This document shows positions 16,907 through 25,895 of a stretch of 64,000 bases of DNA, one piece after another. Position 1 is the stretch's first letter. Every line of letters starts with the position of its first letter. The notes beneath the pieces are model-generated. The model searched no databases, was not told where the DNA came from, and saw only the letters and a program-made list of their open reading frames with translations. The stretch comes from an uncultured Verrucomicrobiota bacterium (lineage in GTDB: Bacteria > Verrucomicrobiota > Verrucomicrobiia > Limisphaerales > UBA9464). Made by a program: the position numbers and the translations under genes. The stretch spans positions 186,001-250,000 of the forward strand of contig CAIVQH010000041.1 of assembly GCA_903907995.1 (NCBI GenBank), in the 5' to 3' direction.

Positions 16907-17015
16907 TGAAAAATCAGACGAAACGGACGGCTAAAGGCGACGATAAAGCGCAACTGCAATGGACGAGACATCTTAACGAGGCATTCAATCGAAAAATAAT
17001 GATTCCACGTTCACC

Positions 17016-17345
17016 TCAGTTGATTAGGACAGTCGTGTCATGCTGTCCCACGTAGAACCACTTGCAGATCAGCAGCCAACCGTGCGCTTTTTCAGTGGTG
17101 GGCGAACTCGCCTCCTGCGGAAACCTGAGCATGTACATGCCGAGAAAGGAGGCTGATCTGGTATCGACTCTCGGAGCGCTCATACCCAGCCCCTGAGATG
17201 CGGCCCCCAGTCTTCCGATGACCCAAGTCATCTCCCGACCCGATGGAGCCAGAATGTCCTGCCGCAGCCAGGCACCGAGCGCGCCCACTGCCAGCAACGC
17301 TGCCAAGCAGGCCAAGGCCCGTCTTTTTGACCCCAACAAAGGCAT
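17016..17345 (-). CDS. Small predicted membrane or exported protein
   Basis: I do not recognise this protein. ATG 17345 gives 109 residues with a basic N-terminus (MPLLGSKRR) and one hydrophobic helix, ALACLAALLAVGALGAWL (about 10-27), then a soluble tail containing FLGMYMLRFPQEA and GWLLICKWFYVGQ. This looks like a single-pass or secreted protein. It begins 64 nt after the aldehyde dehydrogenase stop on the same strand and may be cotranscribed. Confidence 0.45.
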   Translation of the reverse strand: MPLLGSKRRALACLAALLAVGALGAWLRQDILAPSGREMTWVIGRLGAASQGLGMSAPRVDTRSASFLGMYMLRFPQEASSPTTEKAHGWLLICKWFYVGQHDTTVLIN

Positions 17346-17409
17346 TGGATGAACGCCATTCAGCCCGGCCGCAAGGGCGGTATGCCCCTGCGGCACCGGA
17401 CACCACGGC

Positions 17410-18924
17410 TCAAAGCCGCACGCAGACCGCCTTGGTCTCGGTGTAGAGCTGCAGGGCTTCCTCGCCCATTTCGCGGCCCCAGCCGGACTGCTTGTAGCCG
17501 CCAAATGGCAGCGCGGCGTCGAAGATGTTGTAGCAGTTCACCCACACGGTGCCGGCGCGGAGCTGGCTGGCCAGACGGTGCGCCTTGGACACATCGCGGG
17601 TCCACACGGCGGCGGCGAGGCCGTAGATGTTGTTGTTCGCGGCCGCGAGGACATCGTTGGCATCGGTGAAGGGCACGGCGCAGACGACCGGCCCGAAAAT
17701 CTCCTCTTCCAGCACCTTCATGCCGGGCTTGGTGTTCACGAGCACCGTCGGCTGGACGAAGTAGCCGCGGTCACCATGGCGACCGCCACCCGCCATCGAT
17801 TTGGCCCCCTCGGCCTGGCCGGACTGGAGGAAGCCCATCACGCGGTTGAGCTGCTCTTCCGAAACCAGCGGACCCATCTCGGTGTCGGGCAGGTGGCCGG
17901 GACCGACCTTGATCTTGGCCGCCGCCGCCGCCACGCCCTCGACGACCTTGTTGAAGTGCTTTTTGTGGACGTAGAGGCGCGAACCGGCGCAGCAGCACTG
18001 GCCGTGGTTGAAGAAGATCGCGCTCGCCGCCCCCGGGATCGCCGTTTCCAGATCGGCGTCCTCCAGGATGATGTTCGGCGACTTGCCACCCAGCTCAAGC
18101 GACACCTTCTTCAGGTCGTTTGCCGCCGCCCGCACAATGATCTTGCCCACCTCGGTCGAGCCGGTGAACGCGATCTTGTCGACGCCCGGATGTCCCGCCA
18201 GCGCCGCGCCGGCGGTCTCGCCGAGACCGGTGACGATGTTCACCACGCCTTCGGGGAAACCGGCTTCCTGGATCAGCTCGCCGAGCCGGAGCGCGGAAAG
18301 CGGCGTCTGCTCGGCGGGCTTCAGCACCACGGTGCAGCCGGCCGCCAGTGCAGGCCCGAGCTTCCACGCGGCCATCAGCAGCGGAAAATTCCACGGGATG
18401 ATCTGGCCGACCACGCCGACCGGTTCACGCTGGGTGTAGGCGTGGAACAGCGCGCCGGGCGCATAGGGCACCGAAATGGGGAAGGTGCGGCCATGAATTT
18501 TGGTCGTCCAGCCGGCCATGTAGCGGAACAGATCCACCGCCAGCGGCACATCGGCGGCCCTGGCGACGCCGAGCGGCTTGCCGTTGTCGAGCGATTCGAG
18601 CCGGGCAAACTCCTCCAGGTTCTTCTCCAGAAGGTCTGCCAGCTTCCAGATCATCCGGCCGCGCTCAGAGGCCGTCAGCCGCCGCCACGGCCCGGTCTCG
18701 AAGGCCGCCCGCGCCGCCTTCACCGCCAGGTCGATGTCGGCCTTGTCGCCCGCCGCGATCTTGCAGATCACCTCGCCCGTGGCGGGATCGAACGTCTCGA
18801 AGGTCTCACCGGACAGGGCGGCCACCCACTGGCCGTTGATGAGCATCTTGCGGGCTTTGGGGGAAACCGTGTGGCCATTGCGGGCACCGTTGACTTTGGC
18901 GGAGGTGGCAGACTTGGTTTTCAT
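17410..18924 (-). CDS. NAD(P)-dependent aldehyde dehydrogenase
   Basis: ATG 18924 (MKTKSATSAKVNG) gives 504 residues, the normal length for class 1/2 aldehyde dehydrogenases. Visible landmarks are IIPWNFPLLMAAWKLGPALA, the cofactor loop FTGSTEVGK, the catalytic Glu in VSLELGGKSPN, the nucleophilic Cys in GQCCCAGSR, and EEIFGPVV. It oxidises an aldehyde to a carboxylate in the cytosol. The substrate cannot be read from the sequence; the N-terminal Ala/Lys-rich extension and the overall pattern are closest to retinal/betaine-type enzymes. It diverges from the small protein gene at 19185 across 260 bp. Confidence 0.92.
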   Translation of the reverse strand: MKTKSATSAKVNGARNGHTVSPKARKMLINGQWVAALSGETFETFDPATGEVICKIAAGDKADIDLAVKAARAAFETGPWRRLTASERGRMIWKLADLLEKNLEEFARLESLDNGKPLGVARAADVPLAVDLFRYMAGWTTKIHGRTFPISVPYAPGALFHAYTQREPVGVVGQIIPWNFPLLMAAWKLGPALAAGCTVVLKPAEQTPLSALRLGELIQEAGFPEGVVNIVTGLGETAGAALAGHPGVDKIAFTGSTEVGKIIVRAAANDLKKVSLELGGKSPNIILEDADLETAIPGAASAIFFNHGQCCCAGSRLYVHKKHFNKVVEGVAAAAAKIKVGPGHLPDTEMGPLVSEEQLNRVMGFLQSGQAEGAKSMAGGGRHGDRGYFVQPTVLVNTKPGMKVLEEEIFGPVVCAVPFTDANDVLAAANNNIYGLAAAVWTRDVSKAHRLASQLRAGTVWVNCYNIFDAALPFGGYKQSGWGREMGEEALQLYTETKAVCVRL

Positions 18925-19184
18925 GGAATGGACGCAGGCGGCGCCGGAACACGATGGCCCCGGCGCAGGTGATGAATTGTGTGCTGAACGGAGAAGATTT
19001 AAGCCGATCTTCACCGGGCGTCCATCCCCTTGATATGGGAATTCGCCAGGATCGTCCGCCTTCGGTTTGAAATTTGGGCCACAACCCGGTGGCAATCCGG
19101 CAAAACGGCGTCCGCCGCTTTTTCCGGTCGCGGGTTGCTTATGGCCCAAGTTCCAGGTACCAATTGTCTGACCACCCCGTCGCT

Positions 19185-19355
19185 ATGTTCGGTTCCAAGC
19201 CCAAGAAAGCGGAAGACCGCCGCTATTACCTCCTGCCAGGTCAGGGGCGCGGAGCCCGACGAAAACACCGTCAGCAGTTCTACATCGCCATTCTGGTCGG
19301 CTGCTTCTCCGCCGCCGCGCTCGGCCTCGCGATCTGGGTGTTCAACCAGACCTAG
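19185..19355 (+). CDS. Small single-pass membrane protein
   Basis: I have no family name for this protein. ATG 19185 gives 56 residues: a strongly basic cytoplasmic part (MFGSKPKKAEDRRYYLLPGQ then GRGARRKHRQQ), then one transmembrane helix, FYIAILVGCFSAAALGLAIW, and a 4-residue tail. The clean positive-inside layout and its own ATG after a 260-bp divergent gap argue that it is real. Confidence 0.55.
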   Translation: MFGSKPKKAEDRRYYLLPGQGRGARRKHRQQFYIAILVGCFSAAALGLAIWVFNQT

Positions 19356-19403
19356 GCCTGTGGGAGAAACGCCCCCCTACGGTTGAAGCCGAAAGCCTGG
19401 GCA

Positions 19404-19478
19404 GCGCGGAGCGCGGAACACGTACGAACGGCGAACCGCGAATGCCTCCGCCGTCCTTAAATCGTAAATCGTAAATTT
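19404..19478. repeat. Heptamer-type tandem repeats in intergenic gap
   Basis: GCGCGGAGCGCGGAACA (19404-19420) and TTAAATCGTAAATCGTAAATTT (19457-19478) are two different tandem runs, each with a 7-bp period, in the 175-bp gap before the PVC cytochrome gene. Confidence 0.7.
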
Positions 19479-19530
19479 CTCCAAGCCACTCCGTATTGGC
19501 CTCTGACCAGCGAGCGCGTAGCCTCGGGAC

Positions 19531-22500
19531 GTGAAACCGTTCCGGCTCCTTCTGTGGTTGCTGCTTCCCCTGCTCGGCCAGGCGCAGCACGCCGCGCTTT
19601 CGCCGGCCTTTGACACCGCCACGAGCGAATCCCAGCACTTTCAGCTGATGCCCGGCCTCCGGCTCTCCGTGTGGGCCGCCGAACCGCAGTTGAGCAACAG
19701 CGTCGCCTTCAGCATCGATGGCAAGGGCCGCATCTTTCTGGCCGAATCGGACCGGTGGGCCATCAGCGTCTTCGACATCACCACGCACACCAACTGGCTG
19801 CTGGAGGACATGTCGTTTCACAGCGTCGCCGACCGGGCCGCGTTCCTGACCAATCAGTTTGCCACCAACCTCACCTTCCTCACGAAGGACAGTGAGGTGG
19901 TCCGCGTGCTGGAAGACCGCGCCGGCACCGGCCACGCCGACCACAGCGAAATCATCGCCACCGGCTTCAACTCGGTCGTGGACGGCACCGCCGCCGGGGT
20001 GCTCGCGACCGGCACCAACCTCTATTTCGCCAACATCCCGAACCTGTGGCGGCTTTCTGCAGGAGCAGATGGGAGTTGGCAGATCGGATATGGGACAAGC
20101 GCCGCCCACTCAACTCCCAACTCCCAACTCCGATCTCCCAACTCCGATCTCCCATCTGCCACGCGTGAGCGGCTCGCGTCCGGTTTCGGCGTCCACATCG
20201 GCGTCTCCGGCCATGATCTGCACGGGCTGATCAAGGGACCGGATGGGCGCATTTACTTCAGCTTCGGCGACCGTGGCGTGTGTCTCACGAACCGCGAGGG
20301 TGCCGTCATCAATCTGCCCGATTGCGGTGGGGTGCTGCGCTGCGAGCCGGACGGGGCCAATCTCGAAGTCTTCTGCTACGGCCTGCGTAACCCGCAGGAA
20401 CTCGCCTTCGACGATCTCGGCAACCTGTGGACCGTGGACAACGACACCGCCGGCGCGGACCCCTGCCGCGTGCTGCACATCGTGGAGGGCGGCGACTACG
20501 GCTGGCGCACTAGCTACCAGCACATGGAAGGCTTCGGCCCGTGGGTGCAGGAGGAGCTTTGGAAGGGCGGTCAGGATGGCATCCTCCCGCCCGCCGGCAC
20601 GGTGAGCCAAGGGCCTTGCGGACTCGCGTATTATCCCGGCACGGGTTTTGGCACCCGTCTGGCCGGCACGTTTCTGCACTGCGATTTTCCGGCGGGTGTC
20701 ACGGCCTTCACGGTCAAGCCGCAGGGCGCGAGCTACGTTGTGGATCGGCAGGAGAAGTTCCTCTGGAACTGCTGGCCGACGGATGTGGACTTCGGTCCCG
20801 ATGGTGCGGTGTACGTGCTCGACTGGGTGAATGGCTGGGGGCAGTCGACCAAGGGCCGCATCTACCGCATCACGCCCGCCGAACGCGACCCACGACAGGC
20901 CGCCCTCGTCGCCGAAGTGAAACGCCTGCTCGCCGAAGGCATGACGCAACGCGGCGAACAGGAGCTGATCGACCTGCTCGGCCACGCCGACCGCCGCGTG
21001 CGGTTGGAGGCGCAATGGGGGATCTGTCAGCGATTCCTTGAAGGGAAGCTTACGGCCGTGACTTATGACGGGATCCTCGATCAGGCGCTGTTGAGCAAGA
21101 ACCGGCTCCAGCGAATTCACGCCATCTGGACCATGCGTCAGGCGGAACGCGAAAAGCCCGGATATGAACTGTGTTCGCGGGAACCGTTGGTTGCGTTGTT
21201 GGAGGACGAAGATCCGGAGATTCGCTGTCAGGCGGCGCTCGCCGTCGCCGAAGTCCGCCTGCAAAGCAGCCTCAGGCCCCTGACCCGATTGCTGGATGAC
21301 CGGGAGCCCCGCGTCCGCTGGCACGCCTTGCAGGCGCTGGGGATCTTGGCGGCAGGCAACGGGCTACGAAAGGAGGAAGACTCCGTGATCCAAAAACTGG
21401 CCGGGCGCTTACCCGCGCAAATTTCCCAACGGATTGACGACTACCGGAATGAAAGGCTGTGGAAATCAGTCACTTTCGGAGAGGAGGAATGGTGCCGGCT
21501 CATTTCGGACCCGGAGCGCACGGACGCTTTTGTCGAGCAGGCCGCAGGGGCCTGGGTTCTGGCCCGCTTTCACTCCACCTGGACGGCACCGAATTTCCGC
21601 CAAGGAATCCAGCACCTCCAAGCCTACGCCACCAATGTACAGCCCGCGATTCGTCAGGTCGCGCTACTGTCGATGCGTCGCCTCACCAACTCGACGATCA
21701 CCAACTTTCTCACCGATCCCGACCCGCGACTCGCCATCGCCGCCGGACGGGCCATCCACGACGTGCCCATCGTCGAGGGCTTTCCGGCACTCGCGTCCTT
21801 CATCCTGAAGATCGACTGCCCCACGAACCTGATGTCGCGCGTCATCGACGCCTGCTTCCGCCTCGGCACGCCGCAGCACGCACAGATGCTCGCCGGCTTC
21901 GCCAAACGCCAGGACGTGCCTGATTGGGCCCGCGTCCTTGCGCTGCGCGCTCTCGCCGACTGGCCCGCACCGCCGCCGCTGGACCGGGTAAACGGGTTAT
22001 GGCGGCCAGCGGTGAACACGGAGAGGGGAACGCGGAGCGCGGAGTCAACGGCGGCCAGTCCGGCGGCCCCGGCCAATCCGGTGCTGGCCCGGGCGGCCCA
22101 AGCGGTGACGGGTGGACCCGCTTCGGCGATTCCGGTGTTGCCGGCGGACCTGGGACGCTCGGCGACCTTTGCCGAAGGGATGGCAGTGAAGCGCAATCCG
22201 GCCCCTGCCCGGCGCGCCTTCCTGCGTGTGGCCGGTGAAATCATGGACCCGGCGACGCCGGATGAGAATGGCGTCGTGCTGGGCGGTGAACCCGCCCCCG
22301 TTGCAGTTCAGCTCGCCGTGATCGACACTGCAGTGCGGCTGCAGACGAAGGAAGCCTCGTCACCGCTCTTCGCGGAGTTTACCCGCAGCAACACGCCGCC
22401 GGAAGTCCGCCGCACCATCGTGCCCGCGCTCGCCGCACTCCGCGCCGCGCAGGCCGGCGACGCCGTGAAGCTCGCCCTTGCCGATCCGGACCCCGCGCTG

Positions 22501-23217
22501 CGCGCCTCCGCCCTGCCCTACCTCGACCGGCTTGAGGGCGCAGACACGGTTGGGTTGCTGGTGGGCGTGGTCAACGGCCCGCCGGATCGTCACCTTGCCC
22601 AGGCCGCCATCGCCGCCATCGCCGCCCTGGCGAAGCTGCCGGATGCAGCAGCCTCTACGGCGCTGCAAAACTTCTCGTCCGCACTGGAGACCGGAAAGCT
22701 GCCGGCAGAGCTGGCGCTGGATGTCCATGAGGCCATCCGGCCGCGCAGTACCGAGGCAAGCGGATTTCGTGATGCGCTGGTCGGCGGCGACGCGGCGCGC
22801 GGGCGGCAGGTCTTTTACGGAAACCAGACGGTGCAGTGTTCGCGCTGCCACCGGACCGGCGGCGAAGGCGGCACCGTCGGGCCGAAACTCGACGGCATCG
22901 GCAGCCGCAACCCGCGCGAGTACCTGCTCGAATCCATCCTCGCGCCCAACGCGAAAATCGCCGCCGGCTTCGAGAACGCGACGGTCACGCTCCGCGACGG
23001 GCGCTCGCTCACCGGCACGGTCCGCCACGAGGCCAACGACGCGCTCACGCTCGAGCTCGTGGACGGCGAAACGGGTACGACGAATTCCGTGTCCCTCCCA
23101 AAGACGGACATCACGCAACGCCAACGCGGTCCCAGCGCGATGCCCGAGGGATTGGCGGCCCAGCTCACGCCGTTCGAATTGCGCGATCTCGTGGAATTCC
23201 TCGCCTCGCTGAAGTAG
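19531..23217 (+). CDS. PVC-type haem-binding CxxCH protein
   Basis: The GTG start gives 1228 residues beginning with a signal peptide (FRLLLWLLLPLLGQAQ). A six-bladed propeller of the membrane-bound dehydrogenase type runs from about 30 to 460 (SVAFSIDGKGRIFLAES, GPDGRIYFSFGDRG, YGLRNPQELAFDDLGNLWTV, CWPTDVDFGPDGAVYVLDW). HEAT-like alpha repeats fill about 460-1080. The C-terminal about 140 residues are the TIGR02603-type cytochrome domain: GRQVFYGNQTVQCSRCHRTG holds the CxxCH at about 1103, followed by GPKLDGIGSRNPREYLLESI. The protein is presumably periplasmic and redox-active, with unknown substrate. Two stretches of intergenic-type repeat DNA are read in frame, at about residues 178-210 (20065-20160) and 828-840 (22013-22046), lengthening the protein without shifting frame. 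Confidence 0.9.
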   Translation: MKPFRLLLWLLLPLLGQAQHAALSPAFDTATSESQHFQLMPGLRLSVWAAEPQLSNSVAFSIDGKGRIFLAESDRWAISVFDITTHTNWLLEDMSFHSVADRAAFLTNQFATNLTFLTKDSEVVRVLEDRAGTGHADHSEIIATGFNSVVDGTAAGVLATGTNLYFANIPNLWRLSAGADGSWQIGYGTSAAHSTPNSQLRSPNSDLPSATRERLASGFGVHIGVSGHDLHGLIKGPDGRIYFSFGDRGVCLTNREGAVINLPDCGGVLRCEPDGANLEVFCYGLRNPQELAFDDLGNLWTVDNDTAGADPCRVLHIVEGGDYGWRTSYQHMEGFGPWVQEELWKGGQDGILPPAGTVSQGPCGLAYYPGTGFGTRLAGTFLHCDFPAGVTAFTVKPQGASYVVDRQEKFLWNCWPTDVDFGPDGAVYVLDWVNGWGQSTKGRIYRITPAERDPRQAALVAEVKRLLAEGMTQRGEQELIDLLGHADRRVRLEAQWGICQRFLEGKLTAVTYDGILDQALLSKNRLQRIHAIWTMRQAEREKPGYELCSREPLVALLEDEDPEIRCQAALAVAEVRLQSSLRPLTRLLDDREPRVRWHALQALGILAAGNGLRKEEDSVIQKLAGRLPAQISQRIDDYRNERLWKSVTFGEEEWCRLISDPERTDAFVEQAAGAWVLARFHSTWTAPNFRQGIQHLQAYATNVQPAIRQVALLSMRRLTNSTITNFLTDPDPRLAIAAGRAIHDVPIVEGFPALASFILKIDCPTNLMSRVIDACFRLGTPQHAQMLAGFAKRQDVPDWARVLALRALADWPAPPPLDRVNGLWRPAVNTERGTRSAESTAASPAAPANPVLARAAQAVTGGPASAIPVLPADLGRSATFAEGMAVKRNPAPARRAFLRVAGEIMDPATPDENGVVLGGEPAPVAVQLAVIDTAVRLQTKEASSPLFAEFTRSNTPPEVRRTIVPALAALRAAQAGDAVKLALADPDPALRASALPYLDRLEGADTVGLLVGVVNGPPDRHLAQAAIAAIAALAKLPDAAASTALQNFSSALETGKLPAELALDVHEAIRPRSTEASGFRDALVGGDAARGRQVFYGNQTVQCSRCHRTGGEGGTVGPKLDGIGSRNPREYLLESILAPNAKIAAGFENATVTLRDGRSLTGTVRHEANDALTLELVDGETGTTNSVSLPKTDITQRQRGPSAMPEGLAAQLTPFELRDLVEFLASLK
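20065..20160. repeat. GGGAGTTG/GATCGGA repeat inserted in CDS
   Basis: The left part (20065-20095, GCAGATGGGAGTTGGCAGAT then CGG) is an imperfect inverted match to 20111-20160, where CAACTCCCAACTCCCAACTC and the unit CGATCTCCCAACTC are tandemly repeated with a 7-bp period. The insertion encodes a Ser/Pro/Asn-rich loop (AHSTPNSQLRSPNSDLPSAT) within the propeller and preserves the frame. Confidence 0.7.
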
Positions 23218-23220
23218 CCC

Positions 23221-25737
23221 TCACGGCCCGAGCGCGCGATAGAACAGCCCCGGCCCGCTGACCGGCGAAGGCGATGTGTAATCGAGAAACCCGTCCGCCG
23301 GACTGCCGCTGGTCACGTCGGTCCAGGTGCTGAAGTCAGGCGTGGATTGGATCGTGTAGGTGAGGCCTGGCGTGCCTTGCAGGCGAAGGTGAAGGCGGCC
23401 ATCGGACAACAGCTCGAAGACGGTGAACCCTGGCCCGGGCGCACTCGATACACCGAGGGTCGCCGCGACACTGGTCACGGTACCCGCCAGATTGGTCACG
23501 ACCACGCGGTAGCTGCCCGCGTCACCCAGACTGACACTGGCGATCAGGTAATTTGTCCCCGTCGCGCCGGGTATATTCGTCGTGCCCTTCTGCCATTGGT
23601 AGGCGAGCGACGCAGTGCCGGCGGCGACGACACTGAAAGTGGCGCTCTGCCCGACGACCCGCGAGAGGCTGGCTGGAGGAGTCGTGATAGTCGGCGGCAC
23701 GCGCACGGTCAGGGTCGCCGCCGCGCTTGTGGCGGTGCTGACCACGTTGCTGACGACACAGTCATAGCTGCCCTCGTCGGCCGTCAGCACGCTGATCAGA
23801 CTCAGCGTGGCCGAGGTTTTTCCCGGGAGGGCCGTACCGCCCTTACGCCATTGGTAGGTCGGGGCCGGCGTGCCGGTCGCCGTCACGGTGAAGTTCGCCG
23901 TGTCGCCCTGGTTCACCGTCTGGCTGGTGGGATCGCCCGTGACCTGGGGCGGTGCTTGGACCGTCAGGGTTGCGGCGGTGCTGGTCACGGTGCCGGCCAG
24001 ATTCGTCACGACCACGCGGTAGCTCGCCGCGTCACCCAACGTGACACTGGGAATGGAGTAGCTCGTACCGGTCGCGCCCGGGAGGTTGGTGGTGGCCCGC
24101 TGCCACTGGTATGCAAGAGGCCCGGTGCCGGCGGCGACCACGCTAAAGGTCACCGGGTTGCCCTGCACGATAGTCTGGCTCGCCGGAGGCGTGGTGATGC
24201 TTGGCACCGTCCGCACCGAGAGGGTCGCCGCGGCGCTCGTGTCGCTGCCGGCCAGGTTGCTCACCACACAATCGTAGCTGCCCGTATCCGCCGACTGCGC
24301 GCCAGGGATGCTGAGCGTCGCCGCTATTTTACCGACGAGGTTCGTACCACCCTTGCGCCACTGGTAGCCAAGCGGGCCGGTGCCGGTGGCCGTCACCGTA
24401 AAACTCGCGGTGTCGCCCGGATTGACGGTCTGGCTTACCGGATCGCCGGTGACATTCGGTGGCACGCGCACCGTCAGGGTGGCCGCCGCACTTGTGGCGG
24501 TGCTCACCACATTGCTGACCACACAGTCGTAGCTGCCCTCGTCCGCCGGCAGCACGCTGGTCAGGCTCAGGGTGGCGGCGGTTTTTCCGGGGATGGCCGT
24601 GCCGCCTTTGCGCCATTGATAGGTAGGAGCCGGCGTGCCCGTGGCGGTCACGGTGAAGTTCGCTGTGTCGCCCTGATTCACGGTCTGACTCGCCGGATCA
24701 CCGGTAACCTGGGGCGGTGCCTGGACTGTCAGCGTCGCGGCAGCGCTGGTCACCGTGCCGGCCAGATTGGTCACTACCACGCGGTAGCTCGCCGCGTCGG
24801 CGAGGGCGACCGCCGGGATGGAGTAGCTTGTGCCCGTCGCACCGGGAAGGTTAGTCGTGGCCCGCTGCCACTGATAGGCCAGCGGACCGGTGCCCGCGGC
24901 GACCACACTGAAGGTCACCGGGTTGCCCTGCACAATGGTCTGGCTCGCCGGCGGCGTCGTGATGCTCGGCAGCGTCCGCACCGTGAGCGTCGCTGCAGCA
25001 CTTGTATCCGTGCCCGCCAGGTTGCTCACCACGCAGTCGTAGCTACCCGCATCTCCCGCCACACAGGAGGCCAGCGTGAGGGTGGCGGAGGTCTTGCCGG
25101 AAAGGCCCATGCCGCCCTTGCGCCACTGATAGCCGAGCGGCCCGGTGCCGGTGGCCGTCACCGTGAAAGACACTGGATCGCCCGGATTCACAGTCTGGCT
25201 CGCCGGATCGCCTGTGACATTCGGCGGCACGCGCACGCTCAGGGTCGCCGCCGCGCTCGTGGCCGTGCTGACCACGTTGCTGACCACACAATCATAGCTC
25301 CCCTCGTCCGCCGGCAGCACGCTGGTCAGGCTCAAGGTGGCGGCGGTTTTTCCGGGGAGGGCCGTACCGCCCTTGCGCCATTGGTAGGTCGGGGCCGGCG
25401 TGCCGGTCGCCGTCACCGTGAAGCTGGCCGTGTCACCCTGATTCACCGTCTGGCTGGCGGGGTCACCGGTGACCTGGGGCGGTGCCTGGACCGTCAGTGT
25501 TGCGTCGGCGCTAGTCACGGTGCCGGCCAGATTCGTCACCACCACGCGGTAGCTCGCCGCGTCAGCGAGGGCGACACTGGGGATTGAATAGCTTGTGCCC
25601 GTCGCACCTGGAAGATTGGTGGTGGCTCGCTGCCACTGGTACGTCAGCGGGCCAGTGCCGGCCGCGACCACGCTGAAGGTCACCGGGTTCCCTTGCACAA
25701 TGGTCTGGCTCGCCGGAGGTGTGGTAATGCTCGGCAC
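23221..25737 (-). CDS. Ig-like repeat surface protein, 5' end lost
   Basis: The 838-residue open frame consists of about ten immunoglobulin-like domains (repeated TTPPASQTIVQGNPVTFSVV, YQWQ or YQWRK, SYDCVVSN or SYRVVVTN, AATLTV). They form three super-repeats of about 255 residues that are almost identical at the DNA level (period about 765 bp; starts near 25737, 24976 and 24211). The last 70 residues are a different module ending in FYRALGP, shared with other secreted proteins in this window. There is no signal peptide: the frame starts mid-domain at a GTG, and an in-frame TAG lies only about 16 codons further upstream. The true N-terminus is therefore missing, cut at about 25740 where unrelated sequence begins. 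It is probably a cell-surface or extracellular adhesive protein in its intact form. Confidence 0.75.
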   Translation of the reverse strand: MPSITTPPASQTIVQGNPVTFSVVAAGTGPLTYQWQRATTNLPGATGTSYSIPSVALADAASYRVVVTNLAGTVTSADATLTVQAPPQVTGDPASQTVNQGDTASFTVTATGTPAPTYQWRKGGTALPGKTAATLSLTSVLPADEGSYDCVVSNVVSTATSAAATLSVRVPPNVTGDPASQTVNPGDPVSFTVTATGTGPLGYQWRKGGMGLSGKTSATLTLASCVAGDAGSYDCVVSNLAGTDTSAAATLTVRTLPSITTPPASQTIVQGNPVTFSVVAAGTGPLAYQWQRATTNLPGATGTSYSIPAVALADAASYRVVVTNLAGTVTSAAATLTVQAPPQVTGDPASQTVNQGDTANFTVTATGTPAPTYQWRKGGTAIPGKTAATLSLTSVLPADEGSYDCVVSNVVSTATSAAATLTVRVPPNVTGDPVSQTVNPGDTASFTVTATGTGPLGYQWRKGGTNLVGKIAATLSIPGAQSADTGSYDCVVSNLAGSDTSAAATLSVRTVPSITTPPASQTIVQGNPVTFSVVAAGTGPLAYQWQRATTNLPGATGTSYSIPSVTLGDAASYRVVVTNLAGTVTSTAATLTVQAPPQVTGDPTSQTVNQGDTANFTVTATGTPAPTYQWRKGGTALPGKTSATLSLISVLTADEGSYDCVVSNVVSTATSAAATLTVRVPPTITTPPASLSRVVGQSATFSVVAAGTASLAYQWQKGTTNIPGATGTNYLIASVSLGDAGSYRVVVTNLAGTVTSVAATLGVSSAPGPGFTVFELLSDGRLHLRLQGTPGLTYTIQSTPDFSTWTDVTSGSPADGFLDYTSPSPVSGPGLFYRALGP

Positions 25738-25740
25738 CGT

Positions 25741-25855
25741 CCAGCGCTGGCCCGCCGATGGCCCGACGAAGTTCTATCTCCGCACCCTCGCGGAACTTCG
25801 CGAGCATCCGCCCGAAGGAAAGTGGACCAGCGAGGTGGAATTGAAGGAGAAGTAG
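25741..25855 (+). pseudogene. C-terminal tail of a cyclase-like protein
   Basis: On the plus strand 25741-25855 reads QRWPADGPTKFYLRTLAELR then EHPPEGKWTSEVELKEK and stop. To me this resembles the extreme C-terminus of CHASE2-type adenylate/guanylate cyclases (DGPS-FYL...PP--W-G...L-EK). Everything upstream in the frame is antisense Ig-repeat DNA, so only the tail is present. The identification is from memory of the family and is tentative. Confidence 0.4.
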
Positions 25856-25860
25856 GAACC

Positions 25861-25895
25861 GAAATTTCGAATTTCGAATTTCGATCTACGATTGA
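25861..25895. repeat. AATTTCG heptamer tandem repeat
   Basis: GAAATTTCGAATTTCGAATT followed by TCGATCTACGATTGA contains at least three 7-bp units of AATTTCG, immediately after the cyclase-like tail. Confidence 0.75.

Noticed and set aside
23347-25587. 746-codon open frame on the plus strand
   Set aside because: It is antisense to the Ig repeats and open only because the GC-rich repeat units lack stops in that frame; its composition is Arg/Gly/His-rich and repeats with the same period.
23221-25737. Regular repeats that might be taken for a CRISPR or satellite array
   Set aside because: The period corresponds to Ig domains of 80-85 residues in one open frame, and no short repeat/unique spacer pattern exists.
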